Shown here: positions 9,917 to 19,373 of the stretch, piece after piece
Layout of the letters: each line of letters opens with the position of its first letter
Numbering within the stretch: the first letter of the stretch is position 1
Assembly (NCBI RefSeq): GCF_947072475.1
Contig: NZ_CAMTIA010000016.1
Span: 1 to 59,637, forward strand
Direction: 5' to 3'
Source of the DNA: an uncultured Deefgea sp.
GTDB lineage: Bacteria; Pseudomonadota; Gammaproteobacteria; Burkholderiales; Chitinibacteraceae
DNA length: 59,637 bases
Translations under genes and position numbers: made by a program
Notes under the pieces: model-generated
The model's database searches: none
The model's input: the letters and a program-made list of their open reading frames with translations, nothing else
Told to the model about the DNA's origin: nothing

Positions 9917-12184
9917 TTACCTCGGCAAATTTGCCAATTGCGAAGTCAAACTATTACTAATATTTTTCATATTGGAAATGGCGATATCCATCGCCGTAAA
10001 CTGCTGACGATACAATTTTTCAGTCATTTCATATTGTCGATTCAGGCGAATACGTTGCTCAGTAATCCCCTCGACTGATTTATTCACGCCAGTAACACGA
10101 CTTGCAATTGCACCTTGATTCGATAGCATCGCGTCCAGTGCTTTATCTAAATTAAATGCAAAGCCACGACTAAAACTAATTGATCCAAAATCACCCGCCG
10201 TACTCGAGCTCGCACTCACTACCATGCCACTGGCCTTACCTGTACCAGTTAATAGCTGACCATCGCCAGTAGCCGCTTCACCACCAATGGTACCCACTAC
10301 ATCACTACCAGAAGCCATGCCAGCTATATTAATACCCAATGTCGCCAACGAAGATGTGCCTACGCTGCTAATTTGCACATTTGATTTAGAACCATAGCTT
10401 GAAGATAAAATCTCAAAGCTACTGGTTTTCTCGTTAAAGTTAACAATCACTGATTTGCCTGACTTTACTAAACTGGCGTCACCATTGATTTTAGACTGAA
10501 GTTCTGCGGCTAAATCAGCAGGATTAGCATATGCACCCTGCTTAAGTTTGATACTTGAACTAGACACATCATCAATGGCCACCATGATCGAGTCGTTGTT
10601 TGCGTCAATGGTTAAAGGCTGAGTTGTATTGGCAATATTTAATGACATTGAGCTAGTTGTGCCAGCACGTACATGCTTGATATCAAATAATTTTGTTGAT
10701 GAGTTATAGTCCACACTCACAGTATCGCCTGTTGTGAATAAATTTGTATCGGCCGTAATTTTGGATTTAATTTGATCGGCTAATTGCTGTGAGGTGTAAT
10801 TGCCAGTATCAATCGAAATATTCGATGAAGCGCCGGCCAAACTAATTGACGCGGATTGATTGGCGCCATCGATCTTCATGAAGGGTAAAGCAGTGCCTGA
10901 AAATTTAGCTTGCGTAGCTGGCGATGTAATTGATATCGGATATTTGCCTGCAACGGTTTGATTGGTTGAGGAAATATATTTTATATTCGGGTCGCTGGAT
11001 ATGCCATTGACGGTAAATAAATTCGCAACGGCGCCTGGATTAGATGTAATGGCTTGCTGAAGCTTGGTTTCATTTAAAGTCATTGCGCCGGCTTTATCTA
11101 AACTAATCCCAACTTCAGATAAAGATTGAAAAAAACTCCCCGACCCTAAAGGCCGATTCAATACTGCACGTAACTCTTGCTGTACTGAACGAATTGCTGT
11201 TTCTCCATTCAGAATACCAGCCTTACCCGTTTTGGGGTCATAACTGGATAAATCAGTGAGTGATTTATTGAGCTCATTAAATGCTTTAACAAAACTTTGC
11301 ACTGAAGTTTTAATGCCACTTGCATCATTACCAATCGTGATTGTTGTCGGCGTAGTTGTGACTTTCAACAAATTAAGCGTAACACCTTGAATCGCATCAT
11401 TAATTGTATTTGAAGGCTTAGATACACTAATCCCATCAATTTTTAGTTTGGCGTCTTTTGCGGTTTGCGTTTCAAGTAAATTTCGTGTGCCCGTTGGATC
11501 ATAGCTAAGTGCCGACAAACCATTGGTGTCTGTTTGATTGCCGTCAGTATCCTCAACCACCAATCGCATTGAATTGGCAGCACCCGAGTCTTTACTGGTC
11601 AATACCAAACGATTTCCAGAGCCATCATTTAAAATACTAGCCGTTACCCCAGCATTGGCTGCATTAACGGCATCGCGTACACCGGCAAGCGAATTGTTCG
11701 AAGCTGTAATATCAATAGTAATCGAGGCTTTTGCTGAATTAACTGTAAACGTATCATCTGCATTTGATGGCGTATCTTTTGAATCTACAGTACCAAATTG
11801 CAATGTAATTTTACCGGTACCAACCGGCGAATTAACCGATGTAAATACACTCGTTGTTAACTTTTGGTTCTGAGCTAATTGACTCACTTCAAGGGTTGAA
11901 GTGCCTGCCTGAGCAATTGAACTCGAGCTGGCAGTACCAATGGTTGCATCGCCAATTGAGACATTGGTGCTTTTAAATTTATTAACATCGGACAAGCCAC
12001 GAACCGCAGTCTGAAATGTTGACATGGCACCTTTTAAAGTGCCCAGTGCTGTAATTTTAGCTTGAAATGTTAATTCTTTTTTATCCAAGACTTGCAGCGG
12101 CATTTTTTCAGCGGTCATTAATTGGCTAATTAAACCATTAATATCAATGCCTGAGCCAGATCCCGACGAAGTAATTGATGCCAT
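9917..12184 (-). CDS. fliD: Flagellar filament cap protein FliD (enlarged)
   Basis: FliD forms the cap at the filament tip that guides flagellin assembly and may contact surfaces. The N-terminal D0/D1 region (residues 1 to about 95, with SGIDINGLISQLMTAEKMPL) and the C-terminal helices (about 690-750, with YEMTEKLYRQQFTAMDIAIS) are typical. At 755 residues it is far longer than the usual 450-480. The extra length is in the surface-exposed middle. There I see two related tandem units at about residues 437-518 and 531-607, each with a pattern like YTSQQLADQIKSKI or YANPADLAAELQSKIN followed by a beta-rich tail. They probably project outward from the cap. The gene is 33 nt after flaG and in one operon with fliS and fliT. 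Confidence 0.93.
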   Translation of the reverse strand: MASITSSGSGSGIDINGLISQLMTAEKMPLQVLDKKELTFQAKITALGTLKGAMSTFQTAVRGLSDVNKFKSTNVSIGDATIGTASSSSIAQAGTSTLEVSQLAQNQKLTTSVFTSVNSPVGTGKITLQFGTVDSKDTPSNADDTFTVNSAKASITIDITASNNSLAGVRDAVNAANAGVTASILNDGSGNRLVLTSKDSGAANSMRLVVEDTDGNQTDTNGLSALSYDPTGTRNLLETQTAKDAKLKIDGISVSKPSNTINDAIQGVTLNLLKVTTTPTTITIGNDASGIKTSVQSFVKAFNELNKSLTDLSSYDPKTGKAGILNGETAIRSVQQELRAVLNRPLGSGSFFQSLSEVGISLDKAGAMTLNETKLQQAITSNPGAVANLFTVNGISSDPNIKYISSTNQTVAGKYPISITSPATQAKFSGTALPFMKIDGANQSASISLAGASSNISIDTGNYTSQQLADQIKSKITADTNLFTTGDTVSVDYNSSTKLFDIKHVRAGTTSSMSLNIANTTQPLTIDANNDSIMVAIDDVSSSSIKLKQGAYANPADLAAELQSKINGDASLVKSGKSVIVNFNEKTSSFEILSSSYGSKSNVQISSVGTSSLATLGINIAGMASGSDVVGTIGGEAATGDGQLLTGTGKASGMVVSASSSTAGDFGSISFSRGFAFNLDKALDAMLSNQGAIASRVTGVNKSVEGITEQRIRLNRQYEMTEKLYRQQFTAMDIAISNMKNISNSLTSQLANLPR

Positions 12185-12217
12185 GGCAATCCCCTTTTAG
12201 ACCAATAACCACCGTTG

Positions 12218-12592
12218 TTATGCTTTTTCTTTTACTAAAAGCCCTTGAAAACGATCAATAGCTTGTGCAATAGATATTGCCTCTTCTGTTGGAATTTGTC
12301 GAATGACTTCTTTAGTATCTAAATCGACAAGTTTAACCACAGGTACTTTTGATTCTTCATCAACCGAGAATTGCAAACCATTGGCTAGTCCCTGAACCAT
12401 CTTATTGAGTTTCTCAACCGATTGATTCAACAACTGAGGATCAGATGGCGATGCAGCTCCGACAGTAGTCGATGTTGCAGAGTTTGGCGTTGCGGTTTGC
12501 TGAGTGGATTGAACAACCGCAGTATCTGTGCCTGCCACTTTCATCGCCGGTACGATCAAGGACTGAGCGGCTAAATTGGATTGAATTTGCAT
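12218..12592 (-). CDS. flaG: FlaG family flagellar protein
   Basis: This small protein of 124 residues has a low-complexity Thr/Ser/Ala-rich N-terminal half and a conserved C-terminal FlaG domain (LQFSVDEESKVPVVKLVDLDTKEVIRQIPTEEA). FlaG influences filament length in some bacteria, but its mechanism is not settled. It lies between fliC and fliD, its usual place. I choose the ATG at 12592 because the AGGAG ribosome-binding site is 8 nt ahead of it. The upstream GTG (12601) and ATG (12598) lie inside or too close to that site. Confidence 0.88.
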   Translation of the reverse strand: MQIQSNLAAQSLIVPAMKVAGTDTAVVQSTQQTATPNSATSTTVGAASPSDPQLLNQSVEKLNKMVQGLANGLQFSVDEESKVPVVKLVDLDTKEVIRQIPTEEAISIAQAIDRFQGLLVKEKA

Positions 12593-12613
12593 GATCATCA
12601 CTCCTGTAGAAAT

Positions 12614-12641
12614 GCCCCAGCAATTAAATAATCACTGGGGC
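12614..12641 (-). terminator. Hairpin between fliC and flaG
   Basis: GCCCCAG and CTGGGGC form a 7-bp GC-rich stem with a 14-nt loop, 40 bp after the flagellin stop. There is no strong T-run behind it on the minus strand. It may act as a partial terminator or 3'-end stabiliser that lets fliC mRNA exceed that of flaG-fliD. Function is inferred. Confidence 0.5.
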
Positions 12642-12680
12642 TACACAATTTATATTCCATTGTGCCAATCTAATTACCTA

Positions 12681-14306
12681 TTAACCCCTTAGCAAGCTAA
12701 GCACTTGATTTGGCAGTGCATTCGCTTGACCCAACATCGCAGTACCCGCTTGTTGCAATACTTGTGCTCGAGTTAAAGCGGCGGTCTCAGAAGCAAAATC
12801 CGCATCTCGAATTCGACTACGTGCCGCACTCATATTCTCTGATGTAGTCGATAGGTTATTAATCGTTGCTTGGAAGCGGCTTTGCAAGGCACCGAATTTA
12901 GCGCGTTGGTCATTTACCGCAGCCAAAGCATCATCAACCACACGAAGCGCTTGAACTGAGTTTTCAACACTAGAAATATCGAGTTTTTCAACCGTTTTTA
13001 ATGTTGAGGCATATGCCTGACCAGAAGCCAGTGCCACAGTTGATGAGCTACCACCTAGCGCTAAAGTACCTGAACTAAACGTAGCACCACTGGTTGATAC
13101 TGAGTAAGAGCTAGATGAGTTGAGTGTAATTTGACCGCCAAAAGTAACATTGCCGGAGCCTGCAGCTGAAGAAGAAACACCTGCTGCTGCGCCACTAGAA
13201 ACGAACTGAGTAGTCCCACTCGAAGCGGCATTGTCACGGTTATAAACTTTAACGCCGCCACCAAAACCACTGGCATTACCTGCTGAATTCATTGAAATAT
13301 TAGAGCCATCATCAGCGACCAGTTTCAATGCATATACTGTTGTTTTTGATGAATCTTGATACGTAGCCAGCTGAGCAGTCACACCCGTTTTCGATGATTT
13401 GGCATTAAATGCCGCAACAGCTTGAGCGTAATCTTCTGCTTCTACTGAGCCATCCGAGTCGGAATCCGTCACGTTAAATGAAATCGCTTCAAAAGTACTG
13501 CTTTTCGATGCGACGGTTAAGCTATACGAGCCAGAGCCAAGACCTAAATTTACCTCAGTCCGCGCTGTTGCGGTCACGCCAGTACCTGCATCATTAATTT
13601 TTTTGGCAATATCGCTTGCCATATCAGTGCCGGATACGGTAATTGAGCTGCCATTAATATTAAAGGTTCCTCCCGTTGCCACTGCTACTCCAGCAACATT
13701 AACCGATCCCGTTGCACCAGCGCTAACCGTTGTCGAACCACTCACGCTATTGGTCGTGGTTAACGTTCCAGTACCATTACCAACACCCATCTGGTAAGTA
13801 CCATATTGGTTGGTGCGCAAATTTGCAGTATTCGCGGTGATAGTTTGATTGGCATTGGCCCCCACTTGGAAAGTCGATGCCGAGAAACTACCGTCAAACA
13901 ATTTTTGACCGTTAAACTCTGTCGAAGTTGAAAAACGATCCAACTCAGAAACCAGCTGCGAAACCTCAGCATTCAGTGCAGCACGATCTGAATTTGAGTT
14001 CGTTGCATTACCAGACTGAACCGCCAACTCGCGAACGCGTTGCAAAATATTACCCATTTGCGATAGCGCGCCCTCACCCGTTTGGGCGAGTGAAACACCA
14101 TCATTGGCATTGCGTTTCGCTTGATCCATACCGCGAATTTGCGATGTGAAACGCTCTGAAATCGCCAAACCGGCTGCATCGTCTTTTGCACTATTAATGC
14201 GTAAACCCGAAGAAAGACGCTCCAAAGAGGTATTCAGGCTTGATGACGACTTTGCTAAGTTATTCTGGGCCGTTAGCGAAGGTACGTTGGTATTAATGAC
14301 TTGCAT
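12681..14306 (-). CDS. fliC: Flagellin FliC
   Basis: This is the major filament subunit, 541 residues. The D0/D1 ends are strongly conserved: the N-terminus begins [17 protein letters not shown] and the C-terminus ends in the coiled region with [20 protein letters not shown]. Residues 88-98, [11 protein letters not shown], match the TLR5-recognition segment of Salmonella-type flagellin. The middle, about residues 170-430, is a Ser/Thr/Gly-rich variable domain suited to O-glycosylation. A sigma-28 promoter lies upstream at 14388-14414, and an AAGGAGAT ribosome-binding site precedes the ATG. It is the first gene of the filament operon and the sugar-modification genes end just upstream of its promoter. 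Confidence 0.97.
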   Translation of the reverse strand: MQVINTNVPSLTAQNNLAKSSSSLNTSLERLSSGLRINSAKDDAAGLAISERFTSQIRGMDQAKRNANDGVSLAQTGEGALSQMGNILQRVRELAVQSGNATNSNSDRAALNAEVSQLVSELDRFSTSTEFNGQKLFDGSFSASTFQVGANANQTITANTANLRTNQYGTYQMGVGNGTGTLTTTNSVSGSTTVSAGATGSVNVAGVAVATGGTFNINGSSITVSGTDMASDIAKKINDAGTGVTATARTEVNLGLGSGSYSLTVASKSSTFEAISFNVTDSDSDGSVEAEDYAQAVAAFNAKSSKTGVTAQLATYQDSSKTTVYALKLVADDGSNISMNSAGNASGFGGGVKVYNRDNAASSGTTQFVSSGAAAGVSSSAAGSGNVTFGGQITLNSSSSYSVSTSGATFSSGTLALGGSSSTVALASGQAYASTLKTVEKLDISSVENSVQALRVVDDALAAVNDQRAKFGALQSRFQATINNLSTTSENMSAARSRIRDADFASETAALTRAQVLQQAGTAMLGQANALPNQVLSLLRG

Positions 14307-14387
14307 GATAAATCTCCTTGCGCGCCTAACTTGTTTTATTACTACCTAATTAGTTTCGGGTCAGCTTCAAAAGCCCCCTTGCTCTAG

Positions 14388-14414
14388 TTATCGGTCAAGC
14401 AATGCATAACTTTA
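14388..14414 (-). promoter_or_regulatory. Sigma-28 (FliA) flagellin promoter
   Basis: On the minus strand TAAAGTTA, 11 bases, then ACCGATAA matches the FliA consensus (TAAAGTTT-N11-GCCGATAA) at 14 of 16 positions with exact spacing. It lies 82 bp upstream of the fliC ATG. This predicts class-3 flagellar control of fliC. Confidence 0.9.
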
Positions 14415-14452
14415 GTCAAAAATTCAAATTGCATACCTTCGATTCAAAACAC

Positions 14453-17400
14453 TTAAGGCTTAGCCGGGCTCCACGCTGCCAACCACAAATCCAGATTGTG
14501 CTCACGCAACATCCAGTCTTTGTTTACCGCAAACTTTAACTCGTCCCCCATTCTGGCCGCATTCTCTAAATCCATGGTATGAGCACGAATCGCATCAACC
14601 CAATCTTTATGCTTATTTTTAACCCGCGTTACCGGTAAATGCTGTGCATACGGCTCAATATCAGTACAAATCACTGGGTAACCAAAAACGCCATACTCAA
14701 GCAGACGGAGATTACTCTTGCATCGATTAAATAAATTATGCTCAAGCGGTGCGAGTGCTACATCTAGATTTAAGCTGGCCAGCTTTGCTGGATATTCATT
14801 AATCGGCACGCCAGCATGAAACTCATGCACATATGGCCTGAGCTTATCTGGGCACATACCAAAAAACACCCATTCCACTTCACCGGCCAATTCTTTCACC
14901 ACGTCCGCAATCAACTCCAAATCACCAGTGTGACTTACCCCCCCGGCCCATCCTACCCTAGGCTTTTTAGATTGTCGTCTTGCGGACGATACCCCACCCC
15001 AAACATTCGGCGACAAATAGTTATTGACTACATGAATATTTGAATGCAAACCTGAATAAGCATTTGCCAGTTCATCCGTTGACACAACAAATCGATCCAC
15101 CATGGTTAATGCTTTACGTAGCGACTTTAATATGTCTTTCGGCATTTGATCACGATGCGCACTTTTTAATGGCAAATTAGGTAAATAATCATCTAACTCA
15201 TAAATTTTAAATGATGAATTGCAGAATTTAGCTTGTCGCATAAATTCAAGTTGCTGCTCTGTAATTTGTCTTTGAAAAATCATGACATCTGGATTGTATT
15301 TCGCCAATTCAAACGGTGGTAATAACTCAAACGTTAATGAACCGGTGATTTTCAATTCTTGTTCAAGTGCCAAAAACGGCTGAATTAATCGATAATTTCC
15401 ACACCCCATTTGATCAGCAGGATGGCATAATATTTTTGGCGCAGGATGCCAAGTTAATGGATTCCAGCTTAATAAAGCACGATGCTCTAACTCAAAACCA
15501 TTACCGCTTAATGTTAAATTTTTGTTGTATGCTGGATCATTGCCAATTTTAGACGACCATTTGGCATACATTGCTTGCTGCTCGGATTGGAAACGGCGCA
15601 CTTTCTCCGTTTGCTTGGCTACATCAACCGTATTCTGACTAACACTTCCTTCATGCAAGACGACCGAAAATGGCGTCCAAACTACCAACAGCCCCAACTC
15701 ACCGACTTTCAAACACAAGTCGACATCGTTATACGAAACCTTAAAATCCACCTCATTCATGCCACCAACCTGCTGATAAACCGATCGGCGAATCATTAAA
15801 CACGCAGCAGTCACTGCAGAATAATTCTGCTCCAATTGCAAACGATGCATATAGCCAGAGTTTTCATGCGCAGCCCCTATGCATGGGTGATCAGCAGGAC
15901 CACGCAAACCCAATACCACACCTGCGTGCTGTACAAGTCCGCTTGGATATAATAATTTTGCACCAACAACACCGACGTCAGGGCGCGCGGCATGCTGCAA
16001 TAATTCATCAAGCCATGTATTTTGAATAATAGCCGTATCATTATTCAACAACACCAAATACTCACCACGAGCTTGACTGACCGCAAAATTATTAATCGCA
16101 GAAAAATTAAATGCATGCGGATACGATAAAACTCGAAGTCGACCAGCCAAGAGTGATTCAAGTTGATTTAAATAAGGCGCAACAAGGGGATCATCACTTT
16201 GATTATCAATCACAATAATTTCATAGTACTGATAACTGGTTTTTTCTAAAATAGATTCAATACACCTTTGCAGCATTGGCAATTGATTCTTTGTTGGAAT
16301 AACAATACTCACCAATGGAGAATCTGGCATTGCATACTGAATACGCAAAGCACCTTCGACACGATTATTTTCAGAAACAACTGCAGCAAGGCCTAATCGC
16401 TCAAGATGAGCACAAATCAAGTCATAGAATGCTTGATAACGCGTGATATTTGATAAAACTCGAGCATCATTAATATTCAAATGAGCAACAAGCTCAGACA
16501 CATGACCAATCGATTTCGCGCCAAACCGTTCATAACAAGACAACAACATTGCGATTTGCTCACAGCCAAACATGTCAATTGCAATCGAACTGAGCAAATC
16601 TAACTGATTATTTTTTAACAATACAAATCCATCAGCATAAGGCATGCTGCGAATTAAATTGATATCAAAATCAGGTTTAAATCTTGGGCAAGCTGGTCGA
16701 CCATCTAAATTAATAATGTCATCATCAAAATAAACCGACTTCCATTCTTCTTTATCAACGATTTGATGCATCGCAAGCAACAGACCAGTCAGCGTCAATT
16801 CATCACCAGCCTCTAAAAAACCAAGCCAATCGCAATCATGATTGATATTTAAGCATGTTGAATAAAAGTCTTGATTCGTTCTAATCCAATCTAAGCCACC
16901 ACCTTGCATTGGATTTTCTGCTGTAGAGCAAATCAATACATTTAAATTTGAATAAAGCTGCTGAGAAATACTCTTAATTGTTTTAATAACTAAATTTTTA
17001 TCGCCAAAACGATCGACAATACAAATCTTCACTTTAGGCATTTCTCTTGATGCAGCATGAAGATCAAGAAGTTTAGCCTCACTCTCGCTTAATTTTTGCT
17101 GATTTAGCCAATGCAAATACTCTTCACTACTATTAGGGAATCGTGGATTAGGTACATTGCCCTGATAACCGGCATCAACAGTTAATAGACCTTGATGATA
17201 AGCAACTAAAGGAAATAAGCGCTCGATAGCATGCGCCAGCGTGCCATCGGTTTGACCTAATTCAGGTTCAAAATCATCTACAAAAACATTTAGCGCACGC
17301 AATGAATCAAACACGCGCCCGCGACACCAAAACATCGAGCCACCGGGGAACTCATAGGCCATTTCATCCAAATTAAAACCCAAGCGTGCGGCCAATTCAC

Positions 17401-18757
17401 GCAACAAATTAATATTGCCACCTGGCGAATAATGCGCGTACAACAATCCTCCAGCGCCGGCAACAATACCCACCTCTGGACGTGAATTAAATAAATCAAA
17501 AATTGCTTTTACACCATCCTGAGACGGCAACAAAGAATTCAGTACTTCATTACGCCATTTTTGTACAAATTCAGGATCTAAATGTAATGATTTTTTAGTG
17601 TGTAATTTGCAAACAAAATCATACTCTCCCAAATTTTCATGTTGCAATAGGGTAACTAGCGGGCCGATATCTCTGCCACGATTTTCTGTGATATACAATT
17701 TAGCCGCAGGATATGAATGCGTGAGAAAATCACTGACTCGACCTTGATTTTCTGGCGTCGTTGTTACAATCAAATCAAAACCGTTTGGAATATTTTTTAA
17801 TAAATCCGAAATATCTTCCCATTGATCTAAATAAAATAGATGCAAAACAACAGCTATACGCGGATTTATACGCAGGTAATTTAAACTAGCGTGATCATCC
17901 TGTTTTGGTGCCGATTTCCCTTGTGAATTAATAACACCCAGCACATCCCCATGGTGTATTGCAGTGATTTTAGGCAAATGAATATGAGTTATTCCAACAG
18001 CTAAAAACCTTTCCCATAAATCCCAATCACCAGGATAACAATACCGCCAGCAATTAATGTTGTAACGAAATGTTTTTAAACCCGCGTGATAAATAGATGA
18101 TATTCGTGAAATTCCACCTTGCACTGGCTGTGCAGCACCAACAATGGTTTGATCAACCCCTTGATCATCTTTGAATAAAACTTGGGCGTGCACCCACTCT
18201 GCCCTTGCAAGTTGCGCAGTACGCAGCAGCGATGACAAATGATCGGGCAGAAACTCGTCGTCATCATCAAGATGTGCAATCCATTGTCCGGTTGCGACAC
18301 GCAACCCAAAATTCACTGGCTTAGTTCCCGCAACATACCAACGTGGTCCATCAAAATTCGGATAACGCCCTCGGCGCTTCAAATTATAAAAACCGATCCG
18401 AGGATCAATTTCACTAACATTTGCCAGTTTTGCAGCAGACTCATTTGCCATCTGATCACCAATAATGATCAGCTCCCAATTTTGATAATTCTGTGCCAAA
18501 ACGGATGGAATTGTTCGTTCAAGCAAAATATCTGCGCGATTAAAAGTAGGAATAATGATTGATATTTTAGGGTTTGCTTCAAAAGCAGATTGATACGAGG
18601 CGGAAGCCCGAATAGCTTCCAAACGATGCATATCTTGGTGACGAATGGCCGATTTTTGCTCAACGCCAAGCGCCAAAAAAAATTGCTGAGAAAACGCCAG
18701 CTGCTTTTTTAGCCAATCATTTTCAATACTCAACTGCGCCAATTCATCGATCGTCAT
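14453..18757 (-). CDS. Giant multi-domain glycosyltransferase
   Basis: This 1434-residue cytoplasmic or membrane-associated protein joins several glycosyltransferase modules. After a short N-terminal helix, a GT-A (family 2) domain covers about residues 60-295, with ISIIIPTFNRAD and the acidic metal-binding stretch AHLDDDDEFLP. A rhamnan-synthesis RgpF-like domain follows at about 300-550 (NRGRDIGPLVTLL). A weaker GT2-like region lies at about 575-790. A second clear GT-A domain lies at about 812-1050 (LVSIVIPTKNQ, LLNNDTAI). A GT-B-like C-terminal module covers about 1105-1430 (RVGWAGGVSHTGD, RLLEYGVFGYPVICTD). Such proteins build or extend surface glycans. It is last in the sugar operon and sits directly before the fliC promoter, so flagellin glycosylation or an O-polysaccharide are the main options. 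Confidence 0.85.
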   Translation of the reverse strand: MTIDELAQLSIENDWLKKQLAFSQQFFLALGVEQKSAIRHQDMHRLEAIRASASYQSAFEANPKISIIIPTFNRADILLERTIPSVLAQNYQNWELIIIGDQMANESAAKLANVSEIDPRIGFYNLKRRGRYPNFDGPRWYVAGTKPVNFGLRVATGQWIAHLDDDDEFLPDHLSSLLRTAQLARAEWVHAQVLFKDDQGVDQTIVGAAQPVQGGISRISSIYHAGLKTFRYNINCWRYCYPGDWDLWERFLAVGITHIHLPKITAIHHGDVLGVINSQGKSAPKQDDHASLNYLRINPRIAVVLHLFYLDQWEDISDLLKNIPNGFDLIVTTTPENQGRVSDFLTHSYPAAKLYITENRGRDIGPLVTLLQHENLGEYDFVCKLHTKKSLHLDPEFVQKWRNEVLNSLLPSQDGVKAIFDLFNSRPEVGIVAGAGGLLYAHYSPGGNINLLRELAARLGFNLDEMAYEFPGGSMFWCRGRVFDSLRALNVFVDDFEPELGQTDGTLAHAIERLFPLVAYHQGLLTVDAGYQGNVPNPRFPNSSEEYLHWLNQQKLSESEAKLLDLHAASREMPKVKICIVDRFGDKNLVIKTIKSISQQLYSNLNVLICSTAENPMQGGGLDWIRTNQDFYSTCLNINHDCDWLGFLEAGDELTLTGLLLAMHQIVDKEEWKSVYFDDDIINLDGRPACPRFKPDFDINLIRSMPYADGFVLLKNNQLDLLSSIAIDMFGCEQIAMLLSCYERFGAKSIGHVSELVAHLNINDARVLSNITRYQAFYDLICAHLERLGLAAVVSENNRVEGALRIQYAMPDSPLVSIVIPTKNQLPMLQRCIESILEKTSYQYYEIIVIDNQSDDPLVAPYLNQLESLLAGRLRVLSYPHAFNFSAINNFAVSQARGEYLVLLNNDTAIIQNTWLDELLQHAARPDVGVVGAKLLYPSGLVQHAGVVLGLRGPADHPCIGAAHENSGYMHRLQLEQNYSAVTAACLMIRRSVYQQVGGMNEVDFKVSYNDVDLCLKVGELGLLVVWTPFSVVLHEGSVSQNTVDVAKQTEKVRRFQSEQQAMYAKWSSKIGNDPAYNKNLTLSGNGFELEHRALLSWNPLTWHPAPKILCHPADQMGCGNYRLIQPFLALEQELKITGSLTFELLPPFELAKYNPDVMIFQRQITEQQLEFMRQAKFCNSSFKIYELDDYLPNLPLKSAHRDQMPKDILKSLRKALTMVDRFVVSTDELANAYSGLHSNIHVVNNYLSPNVWGGVSSARRQSKKPRVGWAGGVSHTGDLELIADVVKELAGEVEWVFFGMCPDKLRPYVHEFHAGVPINEYPAKLASLNLDVALAPLEHNLFNRCKSNLRLLEYGVFGYPVICTDIEPYAQHLPVTRVKNKHKDWVDAIRAHTMDLENAARMGDELKFAVNKDWMLREHNLDLWLAAWSPAKP

Positions 18758-18805
18758 TTTTTTTCCAAGAGCAAGGTATATATCGTATAAAAAACAAGCA
18801 AAGGC

Positions 18806-19372
18806 TCAAAAGTCAAAAGGTTTTTCTGCGAGTAAATCACTCTCAAGCCGTAAAATTGTCTCGGATTCTCGCTCTCGCAATCGACGCACAGGTGTCCCCA
18901 CATATACGCCCCATGCAGTCAGCGATTTATTCACTACGGCCATCGCTCCAATAGCACAACCTTCACCAATTTCAACGCCAGGCATAATGACACTATTCGC
19001 CCCAATTATGGCGTGGCGACCAATACGCACAAATGAGCGAATCACTTTTCTAAACCGCACTGGCACAGTCGGATTAGTCAACCCACCACCCAGAAAATCT
19101 TCGCTACCACAGATAATGCGCACTCCAGATGACAAACCAGAAAAATCCCCCAATACGACTTCACCTCCGCCACTAATTGATGCAAAAGAAGCTATATGGA
19201 CATAGCTACCTATCACAATGGGTGCAGTCGCATAAATCAAAACAAAGTCATCAATAATGACATTACTTCCAATATGGATATGCTCACACCCGATGATTTT
19301 TGCTCCCGCATAAATACGTACATTCTCACCAACTGAAGCAAATCCCATGGTACTTACATCAAGTAAAGCCAT
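18806..19372 (-). CDS. Left-handed beta-helix sugar acetyltransferase
   Basis: This 188-residue protein is made of hexapeptide repeats (IGSNVIIDDFVLI, IGRHAIIGANSVIMPGVEIGEGCAIGAMAVV), the left-handed beta-helix of acyl-CoA-dependent transferases. The end, VYVGTPVRRLRERES, is typical of sugar N- or O-acetyltransferases such as WbbJ or QdtC. With the upstream aminotransferase it could form an N-acetylated amino sugar. I use the ATG at 19372, one base past the aminotransferase stop. The longer frame from 19420 would run 47 nt back into that gene. The glycosyltransferase follows 48 nt later. Confidence 0.82.
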   Translation of the reverse strand: MALLDVSTMGFASVGENVRIYAGAKIIGCEHIHIGSNVIIDDFVLIYATAPIVIGSYVHIASFASISGGGEVVLGDFSGLSSGVRIICGSEDFLGGGLTNPTVPVRFRKVIRSFVRIGRHAIIGANSVIMPGVEIGEGCAIGAMAVVNKSLTAWGVYVGTPVRRLRERESETILRLESDLLAEKPFDF

Positions 19373-19373
19373 C

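Noticed and set aside
13973-14191. Antisense frames within flagellin
   Set aside because: They lie wholly inside the conserved D0/D1 coding region of fliC in other frames and have no support.
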